From contig JAQBQD010000194.1 of NCBI GenBank assembly GCA_028287185.1, positions 1-43,754 on the forward strand: a DNA stretch of 43,754 nt, in the 5' to 3' direction. The stretch is from Gemmatimonadota bacterium. GTDB lineage: Bacteria > Gemmatimonadota > Gemmatimonadetes > Longimicrobiales > Longimicrobiaceae. The notes beneath the pieces were generated by a model. The model was not told where the DNA came from and searched no databases. It saw only the letters and a program-made list of their open reading frames with translations. Shown here piece after piece: positions 7,802 through 26,313 of the stretch. Each line of letters opens with the position of its first letter. Positions within the stretch are counted from its first letter, which is position 1. The position numbers were made by a program, and so were the translations under genes.

Positions 7802-10800
7802 CGTCCCAAGCCACGCCCGACACCCTGGCCGTGCCTGCGATCGCGCCGGCCGCCTCCCTCGCCTACCGGCTCTCGCCCCAGCAGAAGCGCCGCTGGGCGC
7901 ACGAGCGCCGCACGGCGGCCGTGCAGTGCGCGCTGAGGATCCCCCCCGGCATCGACCCCGCGGACCTGCGCGCCGCCCTGGACACCGTCGTCGGCCGCCA
8001 CGAAGCGCTGCGGACCACCTTCCTGGGACGGGCCGGCCTGAAGGTGCCGCTCCAGGTGGTGCACGACGCCGGCACCGCCGGATGGAGCGAGTGGGCCCTG
8101 CCCGCGTCGGGCGACGAGGAGGCCGCGCGGCGGGCGATCGACCAGGCGCTCGCCGAGCTGCGCGGGCGCGAGCTCGACCCCGCGTCGGGTCCGCTCGTCC
8201 ACGCGGTGCTGCTCACGCGAGACGGGGCGCCGGACGCACTGCTGCTGCGCGTCTCGGGGCTGTGCGCCGATCCCGCGAGCCTGGCGAACGTGGCGCGCGA
8301 GCTGGCGGCGCTGCTGCGCGGCGACGCCGCCTCCCTCCCGGCGGACGACGACATCGTCCAGTACCTGCAGTTCTCGGACTGGCAGCACGAGACGATGGAA
8401 GGCGAGGAGGCCGAGGAGGCGTCGCGGCACTGGGCGAAGCACCCCTGGCGTACGCAGCCGGCGCTGAACCTCCCCTTCGTGGCCGGCGAAGCGGGCGGGG
8501 ACCCCGCACCCGGATCCGCCGCCGTCCCCATCGACGACGCGCTCCTGCTGCGCGCCGACGCGCTCGCGTCGGAGCAGGGGGCGACGGTGGAGCTCGTGCT
8601 GCTGGCGTGCTGGAAGGCCCTCCTCTGGAGGCTCACGGGCCAGCCCGACGTGGTGGTCGCCACCGTGTCCGACGGCCGCCCGTTCGACGAGATGCGCACC
8701 GCCGTGGGGCTCTACGCCTGCGCGCTGCCCACCCACGCGCGCATCGACCCCGCCTTCCGGTTCACCGACGTGCTCCGCCGCACGCGCAAGAGCGTCGAGG
8801 AGTCGCGCACCTGGCAGGACCGCTTCGCGGGCGTGCTGGAGAGCAGCGGCCATCCCCTTCCCGAGGTCGCGTTCGAGTACGTCGAGTGGCCGGCGCCGCC
8901 CGAGGCCGGCGACGTCCGGCTCCCGCTCCACGCGCTCGTGGCGGCGGAGAGCCGCGCCGCCGTCAAGCTGTTCTGCGTGCGCCAGGGCACGCGCCTGCAC
9001 GCCGAGGTGCAGTACGACGGCAGCCGGGTGAGCGGCGAGGCGGCGAGGCACCTGGCCGACCAGTACCGGGCCGCGCTGGCGGGCGCGGTCGGCGACCCGG
9101 CCCGCACGGTGGAGGAGCTGGACCTGCTCACCGAGGGCGACCGCGCACGCATCGCCGCCTTCAACGGCACCGACGTGGAATGGCCGGCCGAAGGGTGCGT
9201 CCACGAGTGGATCGAAGCCGCCGCCGCGCGCAGCCCGGGCGCACTCGCCGTCCGCTACGAGGATGAGGTGCTCACGTTCGGCGAGCTGGCCGGGCGCGCC
9301 GCGCGCCTGGCGCGGCGGCTCCAGGGGCTGGGCGTGGGCCCCGACGTGCCCGTCGGCGTTCTGCTGGAACGCTCGACGGACTGGATCGTCGCGATCCTGG
9401 GCGTCATGAAGGCGGGAGGCGCCTACGTGCCGCTGGAGCCGAACCAGCCGCCGGCCCGGCTCCAGCGCCTGGTGGAGCAGGCCGGGTGCGGTGTCGTCGT
9501 GACCACCGACGCGCTGCGGGAGCGGGTGGCGGGGGCGGAGACGGTGTCGGTGCACGCGGAGGCGGGGCCGTCGGACCGGCACGAGCCGTCCGGCCGCGCG
9601 GCTTCCGCCGGCAGCCTGGCGTACGTCCTGTTCACGTCCGGCTCCACGGGGCAGCCCAAGGCCGTGGCCGTCGAGCACCGGCAGCTCGCCAGCTACGTGC
9701 GCGGCATCACCCGCGAGCTGGCGCCGGTCGAAGGCGGGACGTTCGCCATGGTGTCGACCTTCGCGGCGGACCTGGGGCACACGGTGCTGTTCGGGTCGCT
9801 CTGCTCGGGCGGGTGCCTTCACGTCATCTCCCCCCACCGCGTGCTGGATCCGGATGCGTTCCGGGAGTACTGCGCGCGGCACGCCATCGACTACCTGAAG
9901 ATCGTCCCGTCCCACCTGTCGGCCCTGCTGGCCGGCGCGGATGCGGCCGGCGTCCTGCCCCGGCGCGCGCTGGTGCTGGGCGGCGAGGCCTCGTCGTGGG
10001 AGCTGGTCGACCGCGTCCGGGCGCTCGCGCCGGGGCTGCGCATCGTGAACCACTACGGGCCCACCGAGGCCACCGTCGGGGTGCTCACCCACGACGTGCC
10101 GGCCGAGGGCGCCCGCCCGACGCACGCGGTGCCGCTGGGGCGGCCGCTGCCGAACAGCCGCGTGCACCTCCTGGACGCGGCGCTCCGCCCGGTGCCCACC
10201 TATGGGATCGGCGAGCTCTACGTGGGCGGCAGGGGCCTGGCGCGCGGCTACCTGGGCCGGCCGGAGATGACGGCGGAGCGCTTCGTCCCGGATCCCACCG
10301 GCACCCAGCCGCCCGGCGGCCGGCTGTACCGCACGGGCGACCTCGGACGCTTCCACGCGGACGGGACGCTGGAGTTCCTGGGGCGTGCCGACCACCAGGT
10401 GAAGATCCGCGGCTTCCGCGTGGAGCCCGGCGAGATCGAGGCGGTCCTGCGCACGCATCCGGGGGTGCGCGAGGCGGTCGTCGCACTCCGCGAGGCCCCC
10501 TCCGGCGAACCCCGGCTCGCGGCATACCTGGTCGCGGCCGGTGCCGGCCCGGCCCCGGCCGAGGAGCTGCGGCGCTTCGCGCAGGAACAGCTCCCCGAGC
10601 ACATGGTGCCGGCGCTCCTCGTCTGGCTCGCCGCCCTGCCGCTCACCGCGAACGGCAAGGTGGACCGGCGCGCGCTGCCGGAGCCCGACGAGCGTAGCGC
10701 GCCAGGCCGGCCGCCTTTCGTGCCGCCGCGGTCGCTGGGCGAGGAGCTGCTGGCGAGCCTGTGGTGCGACGTGCTCGGCGCCGCCCGCGTCGGCGTCCAC

Positions 10801-12315
10801 GACAACTTCTTCGCGCTGGGCGGAGACTCCCTGCTCGGCACCCGGCTGGTGTCCCGCATCCGCAAGACCTTCGACGTCGAGCTGCCCGTACGGGCCCTCT
10901 TCGACGCGCCCACGGTGGGGCAGCTCGCGGCGGCCCTGGAGCGCTTCCGGCAGGGGAACGGGGCCGGCGCGCCGCCGATGGAGCCGCTGCCGGCAGGCGA
11001 GGCGGCGCCGCTTTCGTTCGGCCAGGAACGGCTCTGGGTGATGCACCAGCTGGACCCCGACAGCGCGGCGTACAACTCCACCGCGCCGCTGCGGCTGCGA
11101 GGGCCGCTGCACGCCGACGCGCTGGAGCGCGCGCTGGCCGAGATCGTCCGGCGGCACCAGGTGCTCCGGACGGCGCTTCCCAGCCACGAGGGCCGCGCCG
11201 CGCCGCGGCTGGAGCCCCCCGAGTGCTTCCGCATGGAGCGCATCGACCTGGAGGGGATGCCGGAGGAGAGCCGCGAGGCGGAGGCCGTCCGGCTGGCGGC
11301 GGGCGAGGCGGAGCGCCCGTTCGACCTGGCCCGCGCTCCCATGCTCCGCGCCACGCTGGTGCGGCTGCACGCCGAGCACCACGCGCTGCTGCTCACCCTG
11401 CACCACGTCGCTTCCGACGGCTGGTCGCTCGGTGTGCTGGTGCGCGAGGTGGTCGCCCTGTACGACGCCTTCGCCCGCGACGAGCCGTCGCCCCTGGCCG
11501 AGCTGGCGGTGCAGTACGGCGACTTCGCCGCGTGGCAGCGGCGGTGGCTCGCCGGTCCGGTGCTGGACGGGCTCACCGAATACTGGGTGGAGCAGCTGCG
11601 CGGCGCGCCCGAGGAGCTGCGGCTGCCGCTCGACCGTCCGCGCCCCCCGAAGGCGACGCACCGCGGCGCGACGCTGGTCGTGGAGCGCGGCGAGGCGGTG
11701 AAGGGGGCGCTCCAGGAGCTGAGCCGCGCGGAGGGAGCCACGCTCTTCATGACCGCGCTCGCCGCGTTCTACGTGCTCCTCCACCGCTTCACCGGCCAGG
11801 ACGACCTGGTGGTCGGCACCGACGTCGCCAACCGCAACCGGATCGAGACGGAGGGCCTGATCGGCTTCTTCGTCAACAACCTGGCGCTGCGCGCCGATCT
11901 GTCGGGCAATCCCACCTTCCGCGAGATCCTGGCGCGCGTCCGCTCCACCGCGCTGGGCGCGTACGCGCACCAGGACCTGCCGCTCGCCAGCCTGGTCAAG
12001 GCGCTGCGCACCAAGCGCAGCCTGGCGCACACGCCGCTCTTCCAGGTGCTCTTCGTCCTCCAGAACACGCCCCCGCTGGAGGCGCGCCCTGGGGGGCTGG
12101 ACGTGGGCCTCATCGAGTTCGACGCCACGGGGGCCAAGTTCGACCTGGCGCTCTTCGTCACCGAGACCGACGCCGGTCTCACCGAGCAGTGGACGTACCG
12201 CACCGACCTCTTCGACCGCGCCACGGTCGAGGAGATGGCCCGCGCGTTCGGCACCGTGCTCCAGGGCATCCTCCGCGACGCCTCCGCGCCGCTTCGCAGC
12301 CTCACTTCGGAATAA
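7798..12315 (+). CDS. NRPS: degenerate C-like (interface-type) domain-A(Asp)-PCP-C
   Basis: 1505 aa. The ATG overlaps the previous stop (ATGA), so translation is probably coupled. The N-terminal C-like domain (7850-9150) has Ser-Gly where HHxxxDG should have two His (8254-8259, reading SGLCADP), so it should not condense. The A domain (9180-10690) has [22 protein letters not shown] and NGKVDR. Aligned by hand to GrsA, its specificity residues are D L T K V G H V G K, one conservative change from the known Asp code. The PCP has GGDSL (Ser at 10828). The final C domain (11000-12300) has an intact HHVASDG (11401) and looks LCL-type, because no epimerase precedes it. The working C domain for this Asp sits at the end of the previous protein, giving an overall order C / C-like-A-PCP. 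A TAA stop is followed after a short gap by the hydroxylase gene. Confidence 0.93.
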   Translation: MTSQATPDTLAVPAIAPAASLAYRLSPQQKRRWAHERRTAAVQCALRIPPGIDPADLRAALDTVVGRHEALRTTFLGRAGLKVPLQVVHDAGTAGWSEWALPASGDEEAARRAIDQALAELRGRELDPASGPLVHAVLLTRDGAPDALLLRVSGLCADPASLANVARELAALLRGDAASLPADDDIVQYLQFSDWQHETMEGEEAEEASRHWAKHPWRTQPALNLPFVAGEAGGDPAPGSAAVPIDDALLLRADALASEQGATVELVLLACWKALLWRLTGQPDVVVATVSDGRPFDEMRTAVGLYACALPTHARIDPAFRFTDVLRRTRKSVEESRTWQDRFAGVLESSGHPLPEVAFEYVEWPAPPEAGDVRLPLHALVAAESRAAVKLFCVRQGTRLHAEVQYDGSRVSGEAARHLADQYRAALAGAVGDPARTVEELDLLTEGDRARIAAFNGTDVEWPAEGCVHEWIEAAAARSPGALAVRYEDEVLTFGELAGRAARLARRLQGLGVGPDVPVGVLLERSTDWIVAILGVMKAGGAYVPLEPNQPPARLQRLVEQAGCGVVVTTDALRERVAGAETVSVHAEAGPSDRHEPSGRAASAGSLAYVLFTSGSTGQPKAVAVEHRQLASYVRGITRELAPVEGGTFAMVSTFAADLGHTVLFGSLCSGGCLHVISPHRVLDPDAFREYCARHAIDYLKIVPSHLSALLAGADAAGVLPRRALVLGGEASSWELVDRVRALAPGLRIVNHYGPTEATVGVLTHDVPAEGARPTHAVPLGRPLPNSRVHLLDAALRPVPTYGIGELYVGGRGLARGYLGRPEMTAERFVPDPTGTQPPGGRLYRTGDLGRFHADGTLEFLGRADHQVKIRGFRVEPGEIEAVLRTHPGVREAVVALREAPSGEPRLAAYLVAAGAGPAPAEELRRFAQEQLPEHMVPALLVWLAALPLTANGKVDRRALPEPDERSAPGRPPFVPPRSLGEELLASLWCDVLGAARVGVHDNFFALGGDSLLGTRLVSRIRKTFDVELPVRALFDAPTVGQLAAALERFRQGNGAGAPPMEPLPAGEAAPLSFGQERLWVMHQLDPDSAAYNSTAPLRLRGPLHADALERALAEIVRRHQVLRTALPSHEGRAAPRLEPPECFRMERIDLEGMPEESREAEAVRLAAGEAERPFDLARAPMLRATLVRLHAEHHALLLTLHHVASDGWSLGVLVREVVALYDAFARDEPSPLAELAVQYGDFAAWQRRWLAGPVLDGLTEYWVEQLRGAPEELRLPLDRPRPPKATHRGATLVVERGEAVKGALQELSRAEGATLFMTALAAFYVLLHRFTGQDDLVVGTDVANRNRIETEGLIGFFVNNLALRADLSGNPTFREILARVRSTALGAYAHQDLPLASLVKALRTKRSLAHTPLFQVLFVLQNTPPLEARPGGLDVGLIEFDATGAKFDLALFVTETDAGLTEQWTYRTDLFDRATVEEMARAFGTVLQGILRDASAPLRSLTSE

Positions 12316-12326
12316 GGGAGCTACCC

Positions 12327-13360
12327 ATGGCAAGCCTCGAAGGTGGATTCTCCAGGATCAAGGCGGCGCGGCAGCGCGTCGCGGTCGACCTCACGGACCT
12401 CGAGCTCGTCTCGAAGGCGCCCCTGGTGGAGGGGCGCGACATGCCGCTGCTGGTCCAGCCCATCGTGCGCGACATCGAGCTGGCCGACTGGGTGGCCGAC
12501 CACCGCGACGAGGTGGACGGGCTGTTCGCGCGGCACGGGGCCCTCCTCTTCCGGGGCTTCAGCGTGCCGTCCGTCGCGTCGTTCGAGCGCGTGGCGCAGG
12601 CGGTGGTCCCCGAGCTGTTCGGCGACTACGGCGACCTGCCGCCCGAGGCCACCGGCACCAAGGTCTACCACTCCACGCCGTACCCGGCCGACAAGGCGAT
12701 CCTCTTCCACAACGAGAGCTCGCACCTGCCGCGCTTCCCGGCCCGGCAGTTCTTCCACTGCGTGATCCCCTCCGAGGAAGGCGGCGAGACGCCGATCGCC
12801 GACTGCCGGCACATCTACAACGTGCTGCCGCGCGAGATCGTGGAGCCCCTGGAGAGCAGGCAGCTCATGTACGTCCGCAACTTCACCGACGGGCTGGACG
12901 TGAGCTGGCGCGAGTTCTACCGCACCGACGACCGGGCCGAGGTGGAGAAGTTCTGCCGGCTGACGGAGACCGAGTTCGAGTGGACGGCCAGCGGGCTGCG
13001 CACCTCGCAGGTGCGGCCGGCGGTCATCACGTACCCGCCCACGGGCGAGAAGGTGTTCTTCAACCAGATCCAGCTCCACCACGTCTCGCAGCTGGACGCC
13101 GACGTGCGCGACGCGCTCTCGTCGCTCTTCAGCGCCGGCGACATGCCGCGGAACGTGTTCTACGGCGACGGCTCGCCCATCCCCGACGAGGTGGTGAACG
13201 AGATCACCGACACCTACTGGCGGGAGTCGGTGGCGTATCGCTGGCAGGCGGGAGACATCCTGATGGTCGACAACCTGATCGTGGCCCACGCGCGCAACCC
13301 GTTCCGCGGCAAGCGCAAGATCGTGGTGGCCATGGGCGACATGCGCTCGGCGGCCGAGCT

Positions 13361-13364
<4 letters not shown>
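12327..13364 (+). CDS. SyrP/TauD-family Fe(II)/2-oxoglutarate hydroxylase, probable Asp beta-hydroxylase
   Basis: 345 aa. The start is set by GGGAG at 12316-12320, six bases before the ATG. The likely iron ligands are His128 and Glu130 in FHNESSH and His321 in [12 protein letters not shown]. Arg327, six residues after the last His, is placed to bind the 2-oxoglutarate carboxylate. The '[17 protein letters not shown]' region and overall length match SyrP-like enzymes, which hydroxylate the beta carbon of carrier-bound Asp. It sits between two NRPS genes whose A domains both read as Asp-specific and whose N-termini are His-less C-like domains, the kind of partner known for stand-alone siderophore Asp hydroxylases. 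The inferred product is 3-hydroxyaspartyl-PCP on one or both modules. Its stop overlaps the next GTG start (GTGA). Confidence 0.9.
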
Positions 13365-21784
<8,420 letters not shown>

Positions 21785-21833
21785 ACCCGCTCCGCGCGCT
21801 CCGCGCGCGGCCACCCAGCATCCCGGTGCCACC

Positions 21834-23522
21834 TTGCCGAACTTCCTGAAGCTGTTGGCGTTTCTCCTCCGCCAGTCGGACGACCCCGCACGCGCGGCGC
21901 GGCGGCTGGCGGTCGTGGTCGTGCTCGGGGTCGTCGGCGGCGCGGCCAGCACGGTGCTGCTGACCCTGATCAACGGCATGCTGGCCGACCCCGGCCGCAA
22001 CGACGCCGCGGCATGGTGGTCGTTCGGCGCGTTCTGCGTGCTGCTGCCGGCGTCGCGGTTCGTGTCGCAGGTGCTGCTCGTCCGGCTCACGCAGGCCACC
22101 GCGTCCGACCTGCGCCTGCGGCTCACGCAGAGGATCCTCTCGGCTCCGCTGCGCCGGCTGGAGACGCTGGGCGCGCCCCGCATGCTCGCGTCCCTGACGG
22201 ACGACGTGCAGGCGCTCACGGCGTCGCTCACGAACGTGCCGGTGATGTTCCTCCACGGCACGGTGGTGGTGAGCTGCCTGGCGTACATGGGCTGGCTCTC
22301 CACGCGGCTGTTCGGGATCGTGCTGGCCACCGTGGTGGTGGGCATCCTCTCGTACCAGCTCCCGCTGGTTTTCGCCCTGCGCCACTTTCGCCAGAGCCGG
22401 CTTACCTGGGACGTGCTGTTCGGGAACTTCCGCGGGCTGATCGAGGGCGCCAAGGAGCTGCGGCTGCACCGGGGCCGCCGCCAGGCCTTCCTGGGCGGGC
22501 AGCTCGGCCCGACGGTCGCCGAGCTGCGCGACCACAACATCGCAGGCGGGACGATCTACGCGCTGGCGAACTGCTGGGGGCAGGTCCTGTTCTTCCTCCT
22601 GATCGGCGCCGTGCTGTTCGTCGCGCCCAGGATGGGCGGGGTGGCGCCGCAGGTGCTCACGGGATACACCCTCGCCATCCTCTACATGCTGACGCCGCTG
22701 GACGTGCTCATGAACCAGATCGCGGCCATGGGCCGCGGGGCGGTCGCGGCGCGGGCGGTCGAGGAGCTGGGGCTGTCGCTCGCCGGCGACGCGCGCGAAG
22801 GGGCGCCCGCGCCGGCCGCCGCATCCTCGTGGCGCAGCCTGGAGATGGTCGGCGTGACGCACCGGTATCTCCGCGAGAACGAGGACGAGGTCTTCACCCT
22901 GGGCCCGGTCGACCTGACGCTCCGGCCGGGCGAGGTGGTCTTCGTCGTGGGCGGCAACGGCAGCGGGAAGACCACCTTCGCGAAGCTGCTCACGGCGCTC
23001 TATGCCCCCGAGACCGGCGAGGTCCGCCTGGACGGCCGGCCCGTCGGCCCCGACGAGGGCGACGCGTACCGGCAGCTCTTCTCGGCCGTGTTCTCCGATT
23101 TCTTCCTGTTCGAGGCGCTGCTGGGCCTGGACGACGAACGGCTCGACGACCGCGCGCGCGTCTACCTGGCGCGCCTCCACCTCGATCGCAAGGTCCGGGT
23201 CCAGGACGGAACGCTCTCCACGACGGAGCTGTCGCAGGGGCAGCGGAAGCGGCTCGCCCTGCTCACGGCGTACCTTGAGGACCGGCCGATCTACCTGTTC
23301 GACGAATGGGCGGCGGACCAGGACCCGCAGTTCAAGGAGGTCTTCTACCGGCAGCTCCTTCCCGAGCTGAAGGAGCGCGGCAAGGCGGTGGTCGTCATCA
23401 CCCACGACGACCGCTACTACGCCGTGGCCGACCGGATCGTCCGGCTCGACGACGGAAAGGTGGTCTACGACGGCAGCGTGGAGGACCTCCCGGTCCCGGC
23501 GGCGCAGCTCGCGCCCGCCTGA
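21834..23522 (+). CDS. SyrD/PvdE-type peptide-exporting ABC transporter (fused membrane and ATPase domains)
   Basis: 562 aa. TTG start, 49 bases after the NRPS stop, with no clear ribosome-binding site, so the start is uncertain. The N-terminal half (residues about 20-310) has about six hydrophobic segments typical of an exporter membrane domain. The C-terminal half has Walker A GGNGSGKTT, signature TELSQGQ and Walker B IYLFDEWAADQDP. The DEWAADQDP stretch and the half-size membrane-ATPase order match the cyclic peptide exporter family that includes SyrD and PvdE, which move lipopeptides or siderophore precursors across the inner membrane. It likely works as a homodimer and exports the product of the NRPS genes upstream. 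Confidence 0.92.
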   Translation: MPNFLKLLAFLLRQSDDPARAARRLAVVVVLGVVGGAASTVLLTLINGMLADPGRNDAAAWWSFGAFCVLLPASRFVSQVLLVRLTQATASDLRLRLTQRILSAPLRRLETLGAPRMLASLTDDVQALTASLTNVPVMFLHGTVVVSCLAYMGWLSTRLFGIVLATVVVGILSYQLPLVFALRHFRQSRLTWDVLFGNFRGLIEGAKELRLHRGRRQAFLGGQLGPTVAELRDHNIAGGTIYALANCWGQVLFFLLIGAVLFVAPRMGGVAPQVLTGYTLAILYMLTPLDVLMNQIAAMGRGAVAARAVEELGLSLAGDAREGAPAPAAASSWRSLEMVGVTHRYLRENEDEVFTLGPVDLTLRPGEVVFVVGGNGSGKTTFAKLLTALYAPETGEVRLDGRPVGPDEGDAYRQLFSAVFSDFFLFEALLGLDDERLDDRARVYLARLHLDRKVRVQDGTLSTTELSQGQRKRLALLTAYLEDRPIYLFDEWAADQDPQFKEVFYRQLLPELKERGKAVVVITHDDRYYAVADRIVRLDDGKVVYDGSVEDLPVPAAQLAPA

Positions 23523-23561
23523 CGTGCAGCAGCCCGTGCCGCCCCCCACCGGAGCATGAAG

Positions 23562-26183
23562 ATGAGTGACCTGCAATACGCGGACGCCGTCGGCCTCGAG
23601 CGCGCGCCGCAGGAGGGCCCGCCCCTCGCGGACCACCTGATCCGCGCCCGCCCGGACGGACTTGCGTACTGGCGCTGCGTCGGGCTGCGCGGCGCTGGAT
23701 TTCCCATCGCCGACGCGCTGAGGCTGGCCGCGCCCGAGGCGGCGGGCGCGGCCGACGCGCTCCTGGAGGCGGAGCGCCGGATCGAGGAGGCGAACGGCGC
23801 GCTGCTGGGGAGCATCAACGCCGCGCTCGACGCGCTGCGCGACGAGGGCCGCTGGGACCAGGCGGAGGCGCGCAACCCACTCATGGACGCGCGGTCGCGG
23901 GTGAAGGCCGGGAAGCTGCCGGCCGGCGACCTGCCGCCGGCGGTCGCCGAGCGGCTCGCGGAGGCCCGGCGCGCGCGGGAGGGCCTGGCCCTGGCGGGCG
24001 CGGAGTTCGAACGGGGCCATGCGGCCGCGCTGCGCCGCACCTCGGCGGTGCTGCGCGAGATCGCCGCCTCGGACGGGATCCGCGAGGCCGTCACGTGGCA
24101 GAACCGCCAGGCGCTGCACACGGCGCTCGACCCGCTGCTCGGCGCGTCGGGGGACGGGCCGCGCGCCTCCAAGCAGCGGCAGCACGAAAGCCTCCTCGCC
24201 AGCTACGTGCAGCGGTACTGCGTGAAGAACGACACGATCGGGTTCTTCGGCCCGGTGGGCTGGGCCGAGTTCGTTTCCGAGGGAGCGCCGCTCGCGGCCC
24301 GGCCGGGGCCGACGCTCCTGGCCACCCGCCGGACGTACTTCGAGATGTGGGGCATCGAGGCCCTGGCGGCGTGGATCTCGGCCCGGGAGGCCTATCGCCC
24401 GTGGCTCAAGCCGATCCGAAACCCGTCGATCCGCGTGGACGGCACCACGCTCCACCACCCGGTCTACGGCTCCATCCCCATCCCCGTCGCGGACGCGGTC
24501 GCCCTGGCGATGTGCGACGGCGACCGGACGGCGCGCGACATCGCGAAGCTGCTGCTCCGGCTGCCCCAGGCGCACCTGCAGGGGGAGGGCGACGCATACC
24601 GGCACCTGCTGGACCTGGAGAGCCGCGGCCTCATCCGGCTCGGCATCTACGTCCCGTACGATCCCTTCCCGGAGCGCGCGCTGCGGAGCTGGATGGACGG
24701 CGTCGGGGACGAGGGCCTGAGGCGCGAGGCGCTCGCGCGCCTGGACGCGCTCGAGTCGGCGCGCCGCGGGGTGAGCGAGGCGGCGGGGAGCTGGCGCGAG
24801 CTCGCCCCGGCCCTCGGCCGCCTCGACGAGACGTTCACGGAGCTGACGGGCGCTGCGCCCACGCGGTCGGCGGGCGGCATGTACGCCGCGCGCACGCTGG
24901 TCTACGAGGACTGCCGCCGCGACGTGGAGGTGAGGCTCGGCCCCGACCTGCTGCGGGCCCTCGACGAGCCGCTGTCGCTGCTGCTGCGGAGCGCGCGCTG
25001 GCTCACCGTCGAGTGCGCGTCGATCTGCATGGGGGGCGCGAGGGAGATCTACGACGACCTGGCCCGGGCCGGCGGCTCGCCCGTCGTCGACGCCACCCAC
25101 TTCTGGATGCGCCTCACCGACACCTTCACCGCCAAGGGGCCCAAGATCTTCGAGCCGGCGCTCGAGGAGCTGAAGCGGCGCTGGGACGCCCTGCTGCCCG
25201 CCGATCCCTCCGCACGCCGGGTCTTCCTCCGCGCGGCCGACCTGCGTCCGCGCGTGGAAGCGGCGTTCCCGGCCGCGGCTCCGGGGTGGCGCATGGCGCG
25301 CTACCACTCGCCCGACGTGATGATCGCGGCCGCGGGTCCGGACGCCATCGGCCGCGGGGACTTCCAGCTCGTCATGGGCGAATGCCACCTGAGCGCCAAC
25401 ACGCTCGCCGCCTCGCTCTTCGTCAACCAGCACCCCTCGCCCCAGGCGCTCGTCGCGGCCACCGCGTGGGACCTGGGAGGCACGCACGTCGTTCCCGTGG
25501 AACCGAAGGACTGGGGCGACTTCACCGCGCGGACCGTGCGCGCGCTCGTCTCGCCGGAGGCGTTCCGCCTGGAGTGGAGCCGAGATTCGCTGGGCTCCCG
25601 CCATTCGCGCCGGCTGCTCATCTCCGCGCTCGTCATCGAGGAGGTCGGGGGCGAGCTGCTCGTGCGCTCTCGCGACGGCGCGCACGAGTTCCCGCTGCTC
25701 GACATGATCGGCGACCCGCTGAGCGGAATCTTCACGCATTCCTTCGGCGTGCTGACCGAGGGCCGGTACGTGCCGCGGCGCACCATCGACCGCCTGGTGA
25801 TCTCGCGCGAGACGTGGCGCTTCGCCCCGGGCGAGCTGGGCTTCGCCTTCGAGAAGAAGGAGGCCGACCGCTTCCTGGGGCTCCGGCGGTGGGCGCGCGC
25901 GCAGGGGCTGCCGCGCTTCGTGTTCACCAAGGTCCCCGTCGAGCGCAAGCCCTGCTTCGTGGACCTCGACAGCGCCGTCTACGCGGAATCGTTCGCCAAG
26001 CTCGTTCGCCGCAGCGCGGAGCAGGGCGAGCCGGACGACCTGGTCACCGTCTCGGAGATGCTGCCGGGGCCCGACGAGCTGTGGCTGACGGACGCGGAGG
26101 AACGGCTCTACGTGAGCGAGCTCCGGATCGTCGTCGTCGACCTGGGGGAGGGGCACGGCCCGGCCGCCGGCCCCGTCCCATGA
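23562..26183 (+). CDS. LanB-like protein (lantibiotic dehydratase N-terminal family)
   Basis: 873 aa from the ATG at 23562. A GGAG at 23551-23554 is seven bases before it but only one base before the alternative ATG at 23556. Residues about 208-230 contain YVQRYCVKNDTIGFFGPVGW, a hallmark stretch of this branch of the family. The size fits the glutamylation-type N-terminal domain alone; no separate elimination (SpaB_C-like) domain is evident. Known LanB enzymes take Glu from Glu-tRNA to activate Ser/Thr, and single-domain relatives (PEARLs) add amino acids from aminoacyl-tRNA to peptide ends. No canonical lanthipeptide precursor or LanC gene is nearby. Set inside an NRPS operon with two A-less carrier domains, it may instead act on a carrier-bound substrate; that is inference. 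The family call is firm, the reaction is not. Confidence 0.85.
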   Translation: MSDLQYADAVGLERAPQEGPPLADHLIRARPDGLAYWRCVGLRGAGFPIADALRLAAPEAAGAADALLEAERRIEEANGALLGSINAALDALRDEGRWDQAEARNPLMDARSRVKAGKLPAGDLPPAVAERLAEARRAREGLALAGAEFERGHAAALRRTSAVLREIAASDGIREAVTWQNRQALHTALDPLLGASGDGPRASKQRQHESLLASYVQRYCVKNDTIGFFGPVGWAEFVSEGAPLAARPGPTLLATRRTYFEMWGIEALAAWISAREAYRPWLKPIRNPSIRVDGTTLHHPVYGSIPIPVADAVALAMCDGDRTARDIAKLLLRLPQAHLQGEGDAYRHLLDLESRGLIRLGIYVPYDPFPERALRSWMDGVGDEGLRREALARLDALESARRGVSEAAGSWRELAPALGRLDETFTELTGAAPTRSAGGMYAARTLVYEDCRRDVEVRLGPDLLRALDEPLSLLLRSARWLTVECASICMGGAREIYDDLARAGGSPVVDATHFWMRLTDTFTAKGPKIFEPALEELKRRWDALLPADPSARRVFLRAADLRPRVEAAFPAAAPGWRMARYHSPDVMIAAAGPDAIGRGDFQLVMGECHLSANTLAASLFVNQHPSPQALVAATAWDLGGTHVVPVEPKDWGDFTARTVRALVSPEAFRLEWSRDSLGSRHSRRLLISALVIEEVGGELLVRSRDGAHEFPLLDMIGDPLSGIFTHSFGVLTEGRYVPRRTIDRLVISRETWRFAPGELGFAFEKKEADRFLGLRRWARAQGLPRFVFTKVPVERKPCFVDLDSAVYAESFAKLVRRSAEQGEPDDLVTVSEMLPGPDELWLTDAEERLYVSELRIVVVDLGEGHGPAAGPVP

Positions 26184-26313
26184 TGCCCGGGCACTTCGCA
26201 GGCGCCCGCGCGGTCCGGGCCCTTCTCCTTACACGCCTGAATCCGCGCCTTCCGCATCCGGGATCACCGGGAGCCCGGGCGGCGCGCCGGCCAACCATTC
26301 GCGGGAGCGGGGG

